Below are positions 53,660 through 63,706 of a DNA stretch of 64,000 nucleotides, piece after piece. The DNA is taken from the NCBI GenBank assembly GCA_900470095.1, contig UBZM01000021.1, positions 197,535 to 261,534 of the forward strand. Direction: 5' to 3'. How positions within the stretch are numbered: position 1 is the first letter of the stretch; every line of letters starts with the position of its first letter. A model generated the notes under the pieces. The model made no database searches. It saw nothing but the letters and a program-made list of their open reading frames with translations, and was not told the origin of the DNA. This stretch comes from Hyphomicrobiales bacterium (GTDB taxonomy: Bacteria; Pseudomonadota; Alphaproteobacteria; Rhizobiales; Beijerinckiaceae). A program made the position numbers and the translations under genes.

Positions 53660-54337
53660 ATGTCGTTTCATCCCCGCATTCTTGTCCCGGTCGCAGCGGC
53701 CTTCGCCTTTCTCGGCCTGACGCTGTTCATCCTGTCCGGCCGGACCTTCGCCTTAGATACCGGCCTCATCCTGCTGTTCCGGCAAGCTGGGGACCCCGCC
53801 GCGCCGATCGGGCCGCATTGGCTGCCCGAGATGATGCGGGACATCAGCGGCCTCGGCAGCTTCGTCGGGCTTGGCTTCATGACCCTCGCCGCGACGCTTG
53901 CCCTCTGGCTTGCCGGCTATCGGCGCCTCGCCATCGCACTCATCGTCAATGTCGTGCTGGCAACGCTGGTCAGCACGATGCTGAAGATCGGGATTGGCCG
54001 GGCGCGCCCCGACATCGTCGAGCCGACCGCGATCGTCTTCACTGCGAGCTTCCCGAGCGGGCATGCTTTTCTGTCCGCAGTAGTCCTGCTCGGTATTGCC
54101 GGTTTCATCGGCCTGGCGTCCCAACATCGGGATATCACACGGCTCAGCGTCGGACTGGCCTGGGTCCTCTTGCTGCTGATTGGCGTGAGCCGGATCTATC
54201 TGGGCGTCCACTGGCCAAGCGACGTGCTCGCCGGCTGGTGCCTCGGCATTGCGTGGTCGAGCCTTTCGCTCGCCCTTGCCGGACAGGGCACGACAAAGTC
54301 GGAGCCCGCCAGCGGCGGCGCCCCTTCCGCCGGCTGA
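53660..54337 (+). CDS. PAP2 family lipid phosphatase
   Basis: 225 aa, five or six membrane helices. All three PAP2 catalytic motifs are intact: KIGIGRARP, PSGH in FTASFPSGHAF, and SRIYLGVHWPSD. Starts at the ATG at 53660. Likely dephosphorylates phosphatidic acid, undecaprenyl pyrophosphate or a related lipid at the inner membrane; paired with the lipid kinase gene upstream. Confidence 0.9.
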   Translation: MSFHPRILVPVAAAFAFLGLTLFILSGRTFALDTGLILLFRQAGDPAAPIGPHWLPEMMRDISGLGSFVGLGFMTLAATLALWLAGYRRLAIALIVNVVLATLVSTMLKIGIGRARPDIVEPTAIVFTASFPSGHAFLSAVVLLGIAGFIGLASQHRDITRLSVGLAWVLLLLIGVSRIYLGVHWPSDVLAGWCLGIAWSSLSLALAGQGTTKSEPASGGAPSAG

Positions 54338-54346
54338 GCCGCCGCC

Positions 54347-54835
54347 TCAGCGCATATCGATCGTGGTGTTGACGCCGAGATCCGGCGCCCGCCCGAGGAT
54401 TTTGGCCGTGGCAAGCTTGAAGGCGATCACGACGGCGCTCGATGGGCCGTCCCAGATCTCGGCTGAAAGCGGCGACAGGGCCAGCAAGGTCACATCCGGA
54501 TCGTCAGGGCCGTTTGGGAACCAGGCTCCCACCAACGGGCTCCAGATTCTCTTGAGCAATTGGGGGTCATCAAGCCGCTCCGCACGGCACTCGATCGTCG
54601 CATAGAAATTGTGGTTCTCGTCGCTCAGGGCGATCGAGGCGGTCTGCGAGGCATCGAGCTCTTCGACCGGTCCGGTATGGCTGTGCGTGACGAACAGGAT
54701 GCGGTGCTCTTCACGATCGACATGCCCCGACATCGGCCGGGTCCTGATCCGGCCGCGGACGATGGTCGACACCATGCAGATCGTGTGATCGGTGAGGGCG
54801 GTCCAAATTCGTTGCTGGAGCGGTGTCTCGACCAT
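54347..54835 (-). CDS. Pyridoxamine 5'-phosphate oxidase-family (general stress) protein
   Basis: 162 aa from the ATG at 54835 (AGGCGAC upstream). The split-barrel FMN-binding fold shows in QRIWTALTDHTICMVSTIVR, RIRTRPMSGHVDREEHRILF and ASIALSDENHNFYATIECRA, and LLKRIWSPLVGAWFPNGPDD is typical of the general stress protein 26 subfamily. Probably binds FMN, FAD or F420-like cofactor; no known substrate. Confidence 0.85.
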   Translation of the reverse strand: MVETPLQQRIWTALTDHTICMVSTIVRGRIRTRPMSGHVDREEHRILFVTHSHTGPVEELDASQTASIALSDENHNFYATIECRAERLDDPQLLKRIWSPLVGAWFPNGPDDPDVTLLALSPLSAEIWDGPSSAVVIAFKLATAKILGRAPDLGVNTTIDMR

Positions 54836-55042
54836 TGTCGCCTGCCTTTCCATGCCGCCGGCTTTGTCATCGGGGAGCGCGCCTTGGGACGTCCGTTCCC
54901 CAGTGACGGGACTCTGGGAACTCTTCACGCCTTTTCAATGCGAGGCAATGCCGATCACGGAATGATGAGGCGGAACCGCCGGCACTCGCGAAACGTTGAC
55001 CGGGTGTCGCCCCGTTGCGGCTTCCGCACCATAGGATCACTG

Positions 55043-55195
55043 ATGCTCACCTCCCGAAATACGCTTCTGCTGCTTGTCGCTGTTCTGATCGCTGGCCTCG
55101 CGGTCACCGGCTATGCCCTCTACGAAGAAAAGAAGCAGCCGGATGGTGTGCAGATCTCGGTCGGAAAGAACGGGCTGTCGATCAAGGAGAAGTGA
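55043..55195 (+). CDS. Small single-helix membrane protein
   Basis: 50 aa from the ATG at 55043: a short polar start, one membrane helix (NTLLLLVAVLIAGLAVTGYA), a charged stretch YEEKKQPDG and VQISVGKNGLSIKEK. Very similar small proteins are widespread in Rhizobiales as conserved hypotheticals; I have no function for them. In-frame sequence upstream to 54560 is a shadow of the gene on the other strand. Confidence 0.7.
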   Translation: MLTSRNTLLLLVAVLIAGLAVTGYALYEEKKQPDGVQISVGKNGLSIKEK

Positions 55196-55381
55196 GCCTT
55201 ACTCCCTCCACGCCGGCCCTCTCGAACCGGCCTTGGGCGAATCGATCGTCTCGACAGAAACTCTCTGCATACTGTATGCGGATTGAGGCGCCGGTGAGCC
55301 ATGAGCGGGACGAATGGCGCTCGCCTGACAAAGGCGTTAACACCGGCACCGAGAATTGTCCCGACGGGTCGAGAGGCAGCG

Positions 55382-56827
55382 ATGACTGAGATTTTCAAGA
55401 ACCTGATCGCCGGTGAGCTGGTGGGCGGCTCGAACGCCTCGCGCAACATCAACCCCTCCAACACCAATGACGTAGTCGGCGAATATGCTCAGGGGTCGAT
55501 CGAGGACCTGAACAATGCCGTCGCGGCTGCCAAGGCTGCGTTTCCGGCCTGGAGCCGCACCACCCCGCAAGAGCGCTACGAGATCCTGAAGAAGGCGTCG
55601 GACGAGATCCTTGCTCGCAAAGAGGAGCTCGGCCGCCTGCTTTCGCGGGAAGAGGGCAAGACGCTGCCGGAGGGCATTGGCGAGGCGACCCGCGCCGGCC
55701 AGATCTTCGCTTTCTTCGCCGGCGAGTGCCTGCGCCTTGCCGGTGAGGCGATCCCCTCCATTCGCCCGGGCGTCGGTGTCGAGGTCACGCGCGAGCCGGT
55801 CGGCATCATCGGCATGATCACGCCCTGGAACTTCCCGATCGCAATCCCGGGCTGGAAGGTCGCCCCTGCGCTCGCCTACGGAAACTGCGTCGTGATCAAG
55901 CCGGCCGATCTCGTGCCGGGCTCGGCCTGGGCGCTGGTCGACATCATCCAGCGCGCCGGCCTGCCCAAGGGCGTGCTGAACCTCGTCATGGGCCGCGGTT
56001 CGGTGGTCGGGCAGGCGCTGCTCGAGCACAAGGACGTGCATGCGATCAGCTTCACCGGCTCGGTCTCGACCGGCCGCAAGGTTGCTGCGGCCTGCATCGC
56101 CTCCAACCCGATGAAGAAGGTTCAGCTCGAGATGGGTGGCAAGAACCCGCTCGTCGTGCTGGACGATGCCGATCTCAAGCTCGCGGTCGAGACCGCGGTC
56201 AACGGCGCCTTCTTCTCGACCGGCCAGCGTTGCACGGCTTCCTCGCGCCTGATCGTCACCGAAGGCATTCATGATCGCTTCGTCGAGGCTGCGATCGAGC
56301 GCATGAAGGGCCTCGTCGTCGACGATGCCCTGAAGGCCGGCACCCATATCGGCCCGGTCGTCGATCAGAGCCAGCTCGACCAGGACCTGAAATACGTCGC
56401 CATTGCCAAGGACGAGGGGGCAAAGCTCGCCTGGGGCGGCGAAGTGCTCAAGCGCGAGAGCCCCGGCTTCTACATGCAGCCGGCTCTCTTCACCGAGGCG
56501 AGCAATGCCATGCGCATCTCGCGCGAAGAGGTTTTCGGCCCGGTTGCGAGCGTGATCCGCGCCAAGAACTATGAAGAGGCGCTGGCAATCGCCAATGACA
56601 CCGAATTCGGCCTTGCCGCCGGCATCTGCACGACCTCGCTGAAGCACGCGACGCATTTCAAGCGCAACAGCGAGGCCGGCATGGTGATGGTCAACCTGCC
56701 GACGGCTGGCGTCGACTATCACGTGCCGTTCGGCGGGCGTAAGGGCTCGAGCTACGGCCCGCGCGAGCAGGGCGCCTATGCCCGGGAATTCTACACCACG
56801 GTGAAGACGGCCTACACGCTCGCCTGA
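55382..56827 (+). CDS. NAD(P)-dependent aldehyde dehydrogenase, ketoglutarate-semialdehyde type
   Basis: 481 aa from the ATG at 55382, preceded by GAGAGG. The cofactor motif ITPWNFPIAIPGWKVAPALA, FTGSVSTGRKVA, catalytic Glu250 in LEMGGKNPLVVLDDA and catalytic Cys284 in STGQRCTASSR are intact. The C-terminal VNLPTAGVDYHVPFGGRKGS is the signature of 2,5-dioxovalerate (alpha-ketoglutarate semialdehyde) dehydrogenases of pentose/uronate oxidation. No pathway partner is adjacent, so this substrate is family inference. Confidence 0.88.
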   Translation: MTEIFKNLIAGELVGGSNASRNINPSNTNDVVGEYAQGSIEDLNNAVAAAKAAFPAWSRTTPQERYEILKKASDEILARKEELGRLLSREEGKTLPEGIGEATRAGQIFAFFAGECLRLAGEAIPSIRPGVGVEVTREPVGIIGMITPWNFPIAIPGWKVAPALAYGNCVVIKPADLVPGSAWALVDIIQRAGLPKGVLNLVMGRGSVVGQALLEHKDVHAISFTGSVSTGRKVAAACIASNPMKKVQLEMGGKNPLVVLDDADLKLAVETAVNGAFFSTGQRCTASSRLIVTEGIHDRFVEAAIERMKGLVVDDALKAGTHIGPVVDQSQLDQDLKYVAIAKDEGAKLAWGGEVLKRESPGFYMQPALFTEASNAMRISREEVFGPVASVIRAKNYEEALAIANDTEFGLAAGICTTSLKHATHFKRNSEAGMVMVNLPTAGVDYHVPFGGRKGSSYGPREQGAYAREFYTTVKTAYTLA

Positions 56828-56847
56828 TCGTCCTTGATGTCCGACAG

Positions 56848-56876
56848 AAGGGCCGCGCCGGCAAGGCGCGGCCCTT
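56848..56876. terminator. Bidirectional terminator
   Basis: AAGGGCCGCGCC and GGCGCGGCCCTT form a perfect 12-bp stem between the convergent aldehyde dehydrogenase and alcohol dehydrogenase-like genes, with TTC TTC G TTT after it on the plus strand. Confidence 0.8.
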
Positions 56877-56883
56877 CTTCGTT

Positions 56884-57897
56884 TCAGAAGCCTTCCAGCA
56901 CGATCTTGCCCTTGGCGCGATGGCTCTCGATCAGGGCATGCGCCCGCTTCAGATTGGTGGCGTTGATCGTCCCGAAAGTCTCGCTCAGCGTGGTCCGGAC
57001 CTTGCCGGCATCGACAAGCCGCGAGACTTCCGCCAGCAGGTCGCCCTGCGCCTGCATGTCCGCCGTCTGGTACAGCGAGCGCGCAAACATCATCTCCCAG
57101 TGCAGCGACAGGCTCTTGCTCTTCAGCGGCATGGCATCGAGTGTCTTTGGATCATCGATCAGTGCGATCCGCCCCTGCGGTGCGATCAGTTCGAGGATCG
57201 CCGGCATATGCGTGTCGGTATGGGTCGTCGAGAACACCAGCCCTGGCGCGCCGATTCCCAGTGCCGCGACCTGCGCGGCGAGCGGTTGCGTATGGTCGAC
57301 GATGTGGTGGGCCCCGAGTTCCAGCGACCAGGCCTTCGTCTCGGGCCGCGAGGCGGTGGCGACCACCGTCAGATCGGTCAGTTGACGCGCGAGCTGGATC
57401 GCAATCGAACCGACACCGCCGGCTCCGCCGATAATCAGGATCGCCTTGGCCGCACCGGATACCGGATCCTTGACCTTGAGCCGGTCGAACAGCGTCTCCC
57501 AGGCGGTGATCGCGGTCAGCGGCAGCGCGGCGGCCTCGGCGAAGCCGAGCGTGGCGGGCTTGCGCCCGACGATGCGCTCATCGACGAGATGGAACTCGGC
57601 ATTGCTGCCAGGGCGATCGATCGCGCCGGCATAGAACACCGCATCGCCCGGTTTGAAGTCCGTCACCTCGGGCCCCACCGCCTTGACGATGCCGGCCGCG
57701 TCCCAGCCGAGAACCTTGGTATCACCGGGCTTCGGCTCGCTGCGCATGCGCACCTTGGTGTCGACCGGGTTCACCGAGACGGCTTTCACCGCAACGAGAA
57801 GGTCTCGTCCGGTTGCCACAGGTTCGGGCAGATCAAAGTCGAGCAAGGCCTCGTCCGATGAAATGGCGAGGGATTTACGATAGCCGATGGCGCGCAT
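56884..57897 (-). CDS. Zinc-binding-class alcohol dehydrogenase/quinone oxidoreductase
   Basis: 337 aa from the ATG at 57897, with AAGGAGC upstream. GroES-like N-domain (VKAVSVNPVDTKVRMRS) and a Rossmann domain with IIGGAGGVGSIAIQLARQL. Zinc ligands of true alcohol dehydrogenases are absent, so it belongs to the ZADH1/quinone-oxidoreductase group that reduces quinones or enones with NADPH. It is divergent from an HxlR regulator, the classic QorR/YtfG-like arrangement of redox-responsive pairs. Confidence 0.88.
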   Translation of the reverse strand: MRAIGYRKSLAISSDEALLDFDLPEPVATGRDLLVAVKAVSVNPVDTKVRMRSEPKPGDTKVLGWDAAGIVKAVGPEVTDFKPGDAVFYAGAIDRPGSNAEFHLVDERIVGRKPATLGFAEAAALPLTAITAWETLFDRLKVKDPVSGAAKAILIIGGAGGVGSIAIQLARQLTDLTVVATASRPETKAWSLELGAHHIVDHTQPLAAQVAALGIGAPGLVFSTTHTDTHMPAILELIAPQGRIALIDDPKTLDAMPLKSKSLSLHWEMMFARSLYQTADMQAQGDLLAEVSRLVDAGKVRTTLSETFGTINATNLKRAHALIESHRAKGKIVLEGF

Positions 57898-57975
57898 GGC
57901 GGGCTCCTTGATTGCGGGAGCTCTGAGATGAGAGATACACTCCCTCATCGCAAGAACGCACAATTTTCGCCTATA

Positions 57976-57991
57976 GTATCGAAAAGGATAC
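57976..57991. promoter_or_regulatory. Inverted repeat, probable HxlR operator
   Basis: GTATC (57976-57980) and GATAC (57987-57991) are perfect inverted arms around GAAAAG, five bases before the hxlR-type start and about 80 bp from the divergent oxidoreductase start. Its place over the regulator's own ribosome binding region fits autorepression. Confidence 0.5.
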
Positions 57992-57995
57992 CGTC

Positions 57996-58355
57996 ATGCG
58001 CCGGGCGCGCCACAAGACCCCGAACTGCCTGCCGGGCTGTCCGGTCGAGAGCACGCTCGCCCTGATCGACGGCAAGTGGAAGGGCATCATCCTCTATTTC
58101 CTGATGGACGGGACGATGCGCTTCAACGCGATCCGCAAGCGCATGCCGCAGGTGACCCAGCGCATGCTCACCAATCAGCTGCGCGAACTGGAGGCCGACG
58201 GCCTGATCATTCGCGTCGTCTATCCCGAAGTGCCGCCTCGGGTGGAATACAGCCTCTCCGCGCGTGGGCGGAGCCTTGAGCCGATCATCCTGGCGCTCAA
58301 GGCCTGGGGCGAAGCCAATCTGCGGAATGCGCCGCCGGTCGAAGCGGCCGCCTGA
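57996..58355 (+). CDS. HxlR family transcriptional regulator
   Basis: 119 aa; a winged helix-turn-helix with NCLPGCPVESTLALIDGKWK, MRFNAIRKRMPQVTQRMLTN and VVYPEVPPRVEYSLSARGRS, the family signature. Two N-terminal cysteines (CLPGC) are in the position where HxlR proteins such as YodB and QorR carry a redox-sensing Cys, so quinone or electrophile sensing is likely. Divergent from the oxidoreductase; 3 bp from the convergent pobA stop. Confidence 0.9.
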   Translation: MRRARHKTPNCLPGCPVESTLALIDGKWKGIILYFLMDGTMRFNAIRKRMPQVTQRMLTNQLRELEADGLIIRVVYPEVPPRVEYSLSARGRSLEPIILALKAWGEANLRNAPPVEAAA

Positions 58356-58358
58356 GCT

Positions 58359-59555
<1,197 letters not shown>

Positions 59556-59593
59556 TCAGCCGGCGAGCCGCAATTAAGTTGCCATAGCAACGA

Positions 59594-60295
59594 TCACGGG
59601 AAAAGCGCGATCTCCAGTTCCGCGATGCTGCCGAGGCAGAGATCGCTGATCGGCTCCAGCGTCGTGCGCGTTCCAGTTCCCGTCAGCACGCCGATACGCA
59701 GGCCGGCAGCGGCCGCACGGCCCATCTCCATGTCATGGGCGTTGTCGCCGATCACCGCGACTTCGCCAGGTGCAAGCCCGCAGGCGGCGCAAAAGGCCTG
59801 CACCATGCCGGGGCCGGGTTTGGCGCCATGACCGGAATCATAGCCCGCAATGAAGGAGAGATGCGGCGCGATGCCGAAATGCGTGGCCGTGGCCGAGACC
59901 GCTGTGGCACTGTCGCTCGAAGCGATCCCGAGCGCGAGGTCGCGGGCACGCAGGCGATCGAACAGCGCGGATAGCGCGCAGACCGGAACCATCCGCGCGA
60001 CCGAAGCCTGAAAGAGAGCATCGAGACGCCCGACCAGTGCGGCAATCCCGAGCGGGCTTCCGGCTTCATGCCAGGCATGCGCCAGTTCTTCCGTATTCCC
60101 GGCCGCAAGCAGGCTATCGGCCAGCGCCTGGCCCGTTTCCGGATCCGCTCCCGCGCGTCGAAGCAGGTCCGCGGCCAGTTCAGCGTCGCCATCGGCCGCG
60201 AGCAGCCCGGCCTCGAGGTTGATCGGCGGCCAGCTCGCGCCATAGTCGAGCAGAGTGCCGTCCTTGTCGAAGAGCAGTCCGCGCAGCGGCAGCAT
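59594..60295 (-). CDS. HAD hydrolase, phosphoglycolate phosphatase-like
   Basis: 233 aa from the ATG at 60295, 2 bp after the transglutaminase stop. HAD motif I FDKDGTLLDY with the two catalytic Asp, motif II GIASSD, motif III Lys in GAKPGPGM and motif IV VIGDNAHDMEMG are all present. A small-molecule phosphatase of the Gph class. Operon position after the transglutaminase/ATP-grasp genes may be incidental, though it is tightly spaced. Confidence 0.9.
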   Translation of the reverse strand: MLPLRGLLFDKDGTLLDYGASWPPINLEAGLLAADGDAELAADLLRRAGADPETGQALADSLLAAGNTEELAHAWHEAGSPLGIAALVGRLDALFQASVARMVPVCALSALFDRLRARDLALGIASSDSATAVSATATHFGIAPHLSFIAGYDSGHGAKPGPGMVQAFCAACGLAPGEVAVIGDNAHDMEMGRAAAAGLRIGVLTGTGTRTTLEPISDLCLGSIAELEIALFP

Positions 60296-60297
60296 CC

Positions 60298-61182
60298 TCA
60301 GGCTTCCTGCACCGGAATGACATCGACGGCGACGCCGACCTTTTGCGTGCCGGGACCGACGATCACGCCATCGAGCGGCGAGACATCGGCATAGTCGCGG
60401 CCGATCGCTGTGACGATATGATCGTCGGCAACGACGAGGTCGTTTGTCGGGTCGAGGCCGATCCAGCCCGTCTCCGGCCCGCACCAGAGATGCACCCAGG
60501 CATGGCTGGCATCGGCCCCTTCGAGACGCTTTTCTCCCGGCGGCGGAATGGTGCGGATATAGCCACTGACATAAGCAGCCGGCAGGCCGAGCCCACGCAG
60601 ACCGGCGATCATGATATGCGCGAAATCCTGGCAGACGCCGTGGCGCTGGCGGAAGGCCTCCGCGAGCGGGGTCGACACTTCGGTTGCCTCGGGATCATAG
60701 ATGAAATCCGTGCGGATGCGGCGCATCAGCTCGCTCGCCGCTTCCAGCACGGGGCGCTGCGGCGCAAAACTGGAACGCGCATAGTCGACTACCTCGGCGA
60801 CCGGCGGCACCAGCCGACTGGGAAAGAGCTGGTGCGCCGGGGAGTTTGGCGCGAGGCTGCTGGACGCGAGAGCCAGCGCACCGACCTCTTCCCAATTGCG
60901 CGTCAGGCCGGGAAAAGGCGCCGCCGGCCGGTTCACCTCGACCCGCGCCCGCATGTCGAGCTTCAGCTCGCGATGCGGCTTGGTAATGGTCAGGGTTGTC
61001 ATGTGATTGCCGAAGAAGCAGATCCCGTCATTGCGCTCGCTGGTCCGCGGCGTCACGCTCAGGCTGCTCTTGCGTACGCTCTGACCGACGCCGTCACGCG
61101 GCAGCAGCCGCAGGATGCAGCGTGCAAAGGGCACAGGCCGACCATAAGCATAGGTCGTTACGTGACGGACGTCGTAGATCAC
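60298..61182 (-). CDS. Transglutaminase family protein
   Basis: 294 aa from GTG 61182, overlapping the previous stop (GTGA). An N-terminal beta domain (VIYDVRHVTTYAYGRPVPFA, FFGNHMTTLTI) is followed by the transglutaminase core with an intact triad: Cys in RHGVCQDFAHIMIAGLRGLG, His in ASHAWVHLWCG and Asp in GWIGLDPTND. This is the standard partner of the circularly permuted ATP-grasp/alpha-E protein encoded just upstream, in a predicted peptide-synthesis or modification operon. Confidence 0.9.
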   Translation of the reverse strand: MIYDVRHVTTYAYGRPVPFARCILRLLPRDGVGQSVRKSSLSVTPRTSERNDGICFFGNHMTTLTITKPHRELKLDMRARVEVNRPAAPFPGLTRNWEEVGALALASSSLAPNSPAHQLFPSRLVPPVAEVVDYARSSFAPQRPVLEAASELMRRIRTDFIYDPEATEVSTPLAEAFRQRHGVCQDFAHIMIAGLRGLGLPAAYVSGYIRTIPPPGEKRLEGADASHAWVHLWCGPETGWIGLDPTNDLVVADDHIVTAIGRDYADVSPLDGVIVGPGTQKVGVAVDVIPVQEA

Positions 61183-63698
61183 GCGATGCCTGTCATCCGC
61201 GAGCCTTCGGGTTCGCTGTTCTGCAGGAAGTAGCGGTCCGCCACCGCGCTCGCCAGCCCCATCAGCAACTGTTCGAACAACAGGATGCTGGTGCGGTCGA
61301 GGCGGCTTGCCTCGGCGGTCCGGCATTCGGCAGCGAGCTTGAGCGCGAGCCGGCGCGGCGCTTCCAGCATGCCGTCTTCGCTCAGCGTCGGCAGCGCGGC
61401 GATCTCGACATCGAGGCGATCGATCTGGAAGGCGACCGAGCGCGGATTATAAGGGTCGAGCATCACGAGATCGAGCACGGGCGCGAGCGCGGGGCCGAGC
61501 AGATAGCGGGAGCGGTACGTGATCTGCGAATCGGTCAGGTCGAGGAGGGCGTCGAGGCAGTCGCCCGGCGCCGACGAGTCGGCAAAATGGCGGGCGAAAC
61601 GGCAGGTCGCGATGCCACGTTCCAGCCGCCGCCCGATATCGAGGAAGCGCCAGCCCGCACCCCGCACCATATTCTCCTGGCTCAGGCCCGAGAAGGCGGC
61701 GAGCGTCTTCAGGGCGGTGTCCGCCGTTTCATAGGCATCGCCCTCGCTCGGCTTGTCGCCGTTGAGCGTCAGCTGCCGCTGCAGGTCGCCGAAGAGGCGC
61801 CAGGCGTCGATCGACAGGCGTTCGCGAATGACCGACGCCGTGCGCCGCGCTTCGCGGACGGAGGAAAGGGCGGAGCCATATTGGTTAAGGCTGTGCAGCG
61901 CGTCGGAGGCCTGGGAGGCGGTGGAATGCTCCTTGCCCGTCGGGGCGGCGCCCCAGGCGATCAGCAGGTTGGCGAGGCGGCGCAGCGTCTCCGCCCGCTC
62001 GGGCGTCGCATCGTCGGCATCGATCAGTCGGCCGAGCAATGCGCGCACCAGGCGCAAGGTCGCCTCGGTCCGCTCGAGATAGCGTCCGAGCCAGAATAGG
62101 TTGTCGGCCGCGCGGCTCGGCATGGTGCCGATGATGCGGCGGATGCTAATGCGGTCGGCGCTTGGCAGCAGCGTCACCTGCTCGACGGGCGTGTCGGACG
62201 TGATCCAGACATCGCTGGAGCGCACGCCATTGCCAAGCGTGACGGCGCGTGCGTCGACATCCTCGGAGATGCGGCAGAAGCCACCCGGCATCACCTTCCA
62301 GCCGTCGGGCGTCGCAGCCGCGAAGACGCGCAGCGTCATCGGGTGCGGCTGCAGCCGGCCGCCCTGGAAGACCGGCATGGTCGAGAGGCGCACGATCTCC
62401 TGCCCGACATAGTCGAGCCCGCGTGCCTCGATCCGCGCCTGCAACGCCGAGCGCGCATCGGGCGAAAGGTCGCCGGGCAGGATCGCGTTGCCATTGAGGC
62501 CGTCGACCGAGGCGCGAAAGGCCGACGAGATGCTCATCTCGCCAAGTCGGTCGATCACCTGGGACCGCGCGCGCTGCTGCCCGCACCACCAGGTCGCGAT
62601 ATGCGGCAGGATCAGTTCGTCGCCGAGGATATGTTCTGCGAGGGCCGGGAGGAAGCCCATGAGCGCACGCGCCTCGACAACGCCCGAGCCGAGCCCATTG
62701 GCGATCTGGACATTGCCTTGCCGCACCGCCTGGACGAGACCGGCGACGCCGAGCGCCGAAGCGGAGTTGAGCTCGAGTGGGTCGGAGAAATCGCCGTCGA
62801 TCCGGCGCCAGATCACATCGGCGCGCTTTAAGCCGGCGATGGTGCGCACATGGACGCGCCCGTCGCGCATCAGCAGATCGCCGCCCTCGACCAGCAGGAA
62901 GCCAAGATAGCGCGCGAGATAGGCGTGTTCGAAATAGCTTTCGTTGAGCGCGCCCGGTGTCAGCAGGCAAATCCGCGGCTCGACCCGGCGTGAACTTGCA
63001 GCAAGCCCGGCGCGGAACCCCTGGAAGAACGAGGCCAGCCGCTCGACATTCATGGTCCGGAACAGGTCCGGGAAGGCGCGGCCCAGGGCCAGCCGGTTCT
63101 CCAGCGCATAGCCCGCGCCGGAGGGCGCCTGCGTACGGTCGCCGAGCACCCACCAGCGCCCATCGGGCCCGCGTCCGAGATCGGCGGCATAGAGCTGGAG
63201 CGTGCCGCCATTGGCCGTGCCCTGCAGTGGGCGCAGATAGTCAGGGCTGCCGGTCACGACCGCCGCGGGCAGCAGGCCCTTGGCGATCATCTCGCCGGGC
63301 CCATAGATGTCGCCGAGCAAGGAGGAGAGCAGCGTCGCGCGCTGCGCCACACCAGCAGCAATGGTCTGCCATTCCGCGCCGGGGATGATCAGCGGGACAT
63401 GATTCAGCGGCCAGGAGCGCTCCCCGGCCAGTGGGTCGCTCGCGTCGAGATCGCCATGCACGCGATAGGACACGCCGGTGTCGCGGACATGCCGATCAGC
63501 GAGCCCGAAGCGATGGCCGAGTTCATCCTGGGAGAGACTGCTCCACTCGGCGAGGAACGGTTCCCAATGCGGGCGTATGCTGCCATCCGGCGCCATGAGC
63601 TCGTCATAGGCTCCAGGCAAGGGGCGATAATCGGCCAGCAGCGCATGGCGCCGCTCCGCTCTGAGACGTGTCGACGGCGATCGGCCCTGCAAAGCCAT
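61179..63698 (-). CDS. Fused circularly permuted ATP-grasp and alpha-E domain protein
   Basis: 839 aa. Residues 1-500 are a circularly permuted ATP-grasp ligase (GLADRHVRDTGVSYRVHGDL, LLGDIYGPGEMIAKGLLPAA, GPDGRWWVLGDRTQAPSGAG, RICLLTPGALNESYFEHAYL, GLKRADVIWRRIDGDFSDPL); residues about 520-830 are the helical alpha-E domain (SRAADNLFWLGRYLERTEAT, YRSRYLLGPALAPVLDLVML, DPYNPRSVAFQIDRL). In many genomes these are two genes. They are predicted, from comparative genomics, to ligate amino acids or peptides, but no product is known. Eight bases after the DUF2126 gene. Confidence 0.9.
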   Translation of the reverse strand: MALQGRSPSTRLRAERRHALLADYRPLPGAYDELMAPDGSIRPHWEPFLAEWSSLSQDELGHRFGLADRHVRDTGVSYRVHGDLDASDPLAGERSWPLNHVPLIIPGAEWQTIAAGVAQRATLLSSLLGDIYGPGEMIAKGLLPAAVVTGSPDYLRPLQGTANGGTLQLYAADLGRGPDGRWWVLGDRTQAPSGAGYALENRLALGRAFPDLFRTMNVERLASFFQGFRAGLAASSRRVEPRICLLTPGALNESYFEHAYLARYLGFLLVEGGDLLMRDGRVHVRTIAGLKRADVIWRRIDGDFSDPLELNSASALGVAGLVQAVRQGNVQIANGLGSGVVEARALMGFLPALAEHILGDELILPHIATWWCGQQRARSQVIDRLGEMSISSAFRASVDGLNGNAILPGDLSPDARSALQARIEARGLDYVGQEIVRLSTMPVFQGGRLQPHPMTLRVFAAATPDGWKVMPGGFCRISEDVDARAVTLGNGVRSSDVWITSDTPVEQVTLLPSADRISIRRIIGTMPSRAADNLFWLGRYLERTEATLRLVRALLGRLIDADDATPERAETLRRLANLLIAWGAAPTGKEHSTASQASDALHSLNQYGSALSSVREARRTASVIRERLSIDAWRLFGDLQRQLTLNGDKPSEGDAYETADTALKTLAAFSGLSQENMVRGAGWRFLDIGRRLERGIATCRFARHFADSSAPGDCLDALLDLTDSQITYRSRYLLGPALAPVLDLVMLDPYNPRSVAFQIDRLDVEIAALPTLSEDGMLEAPRRLALKLAAECRTAEASRLDRTSILLFEQLLMGLASAVADRYFLQNSEPEGSRMTGIA

Positions 63699-63706
63699 GG
63701 CCTTGG

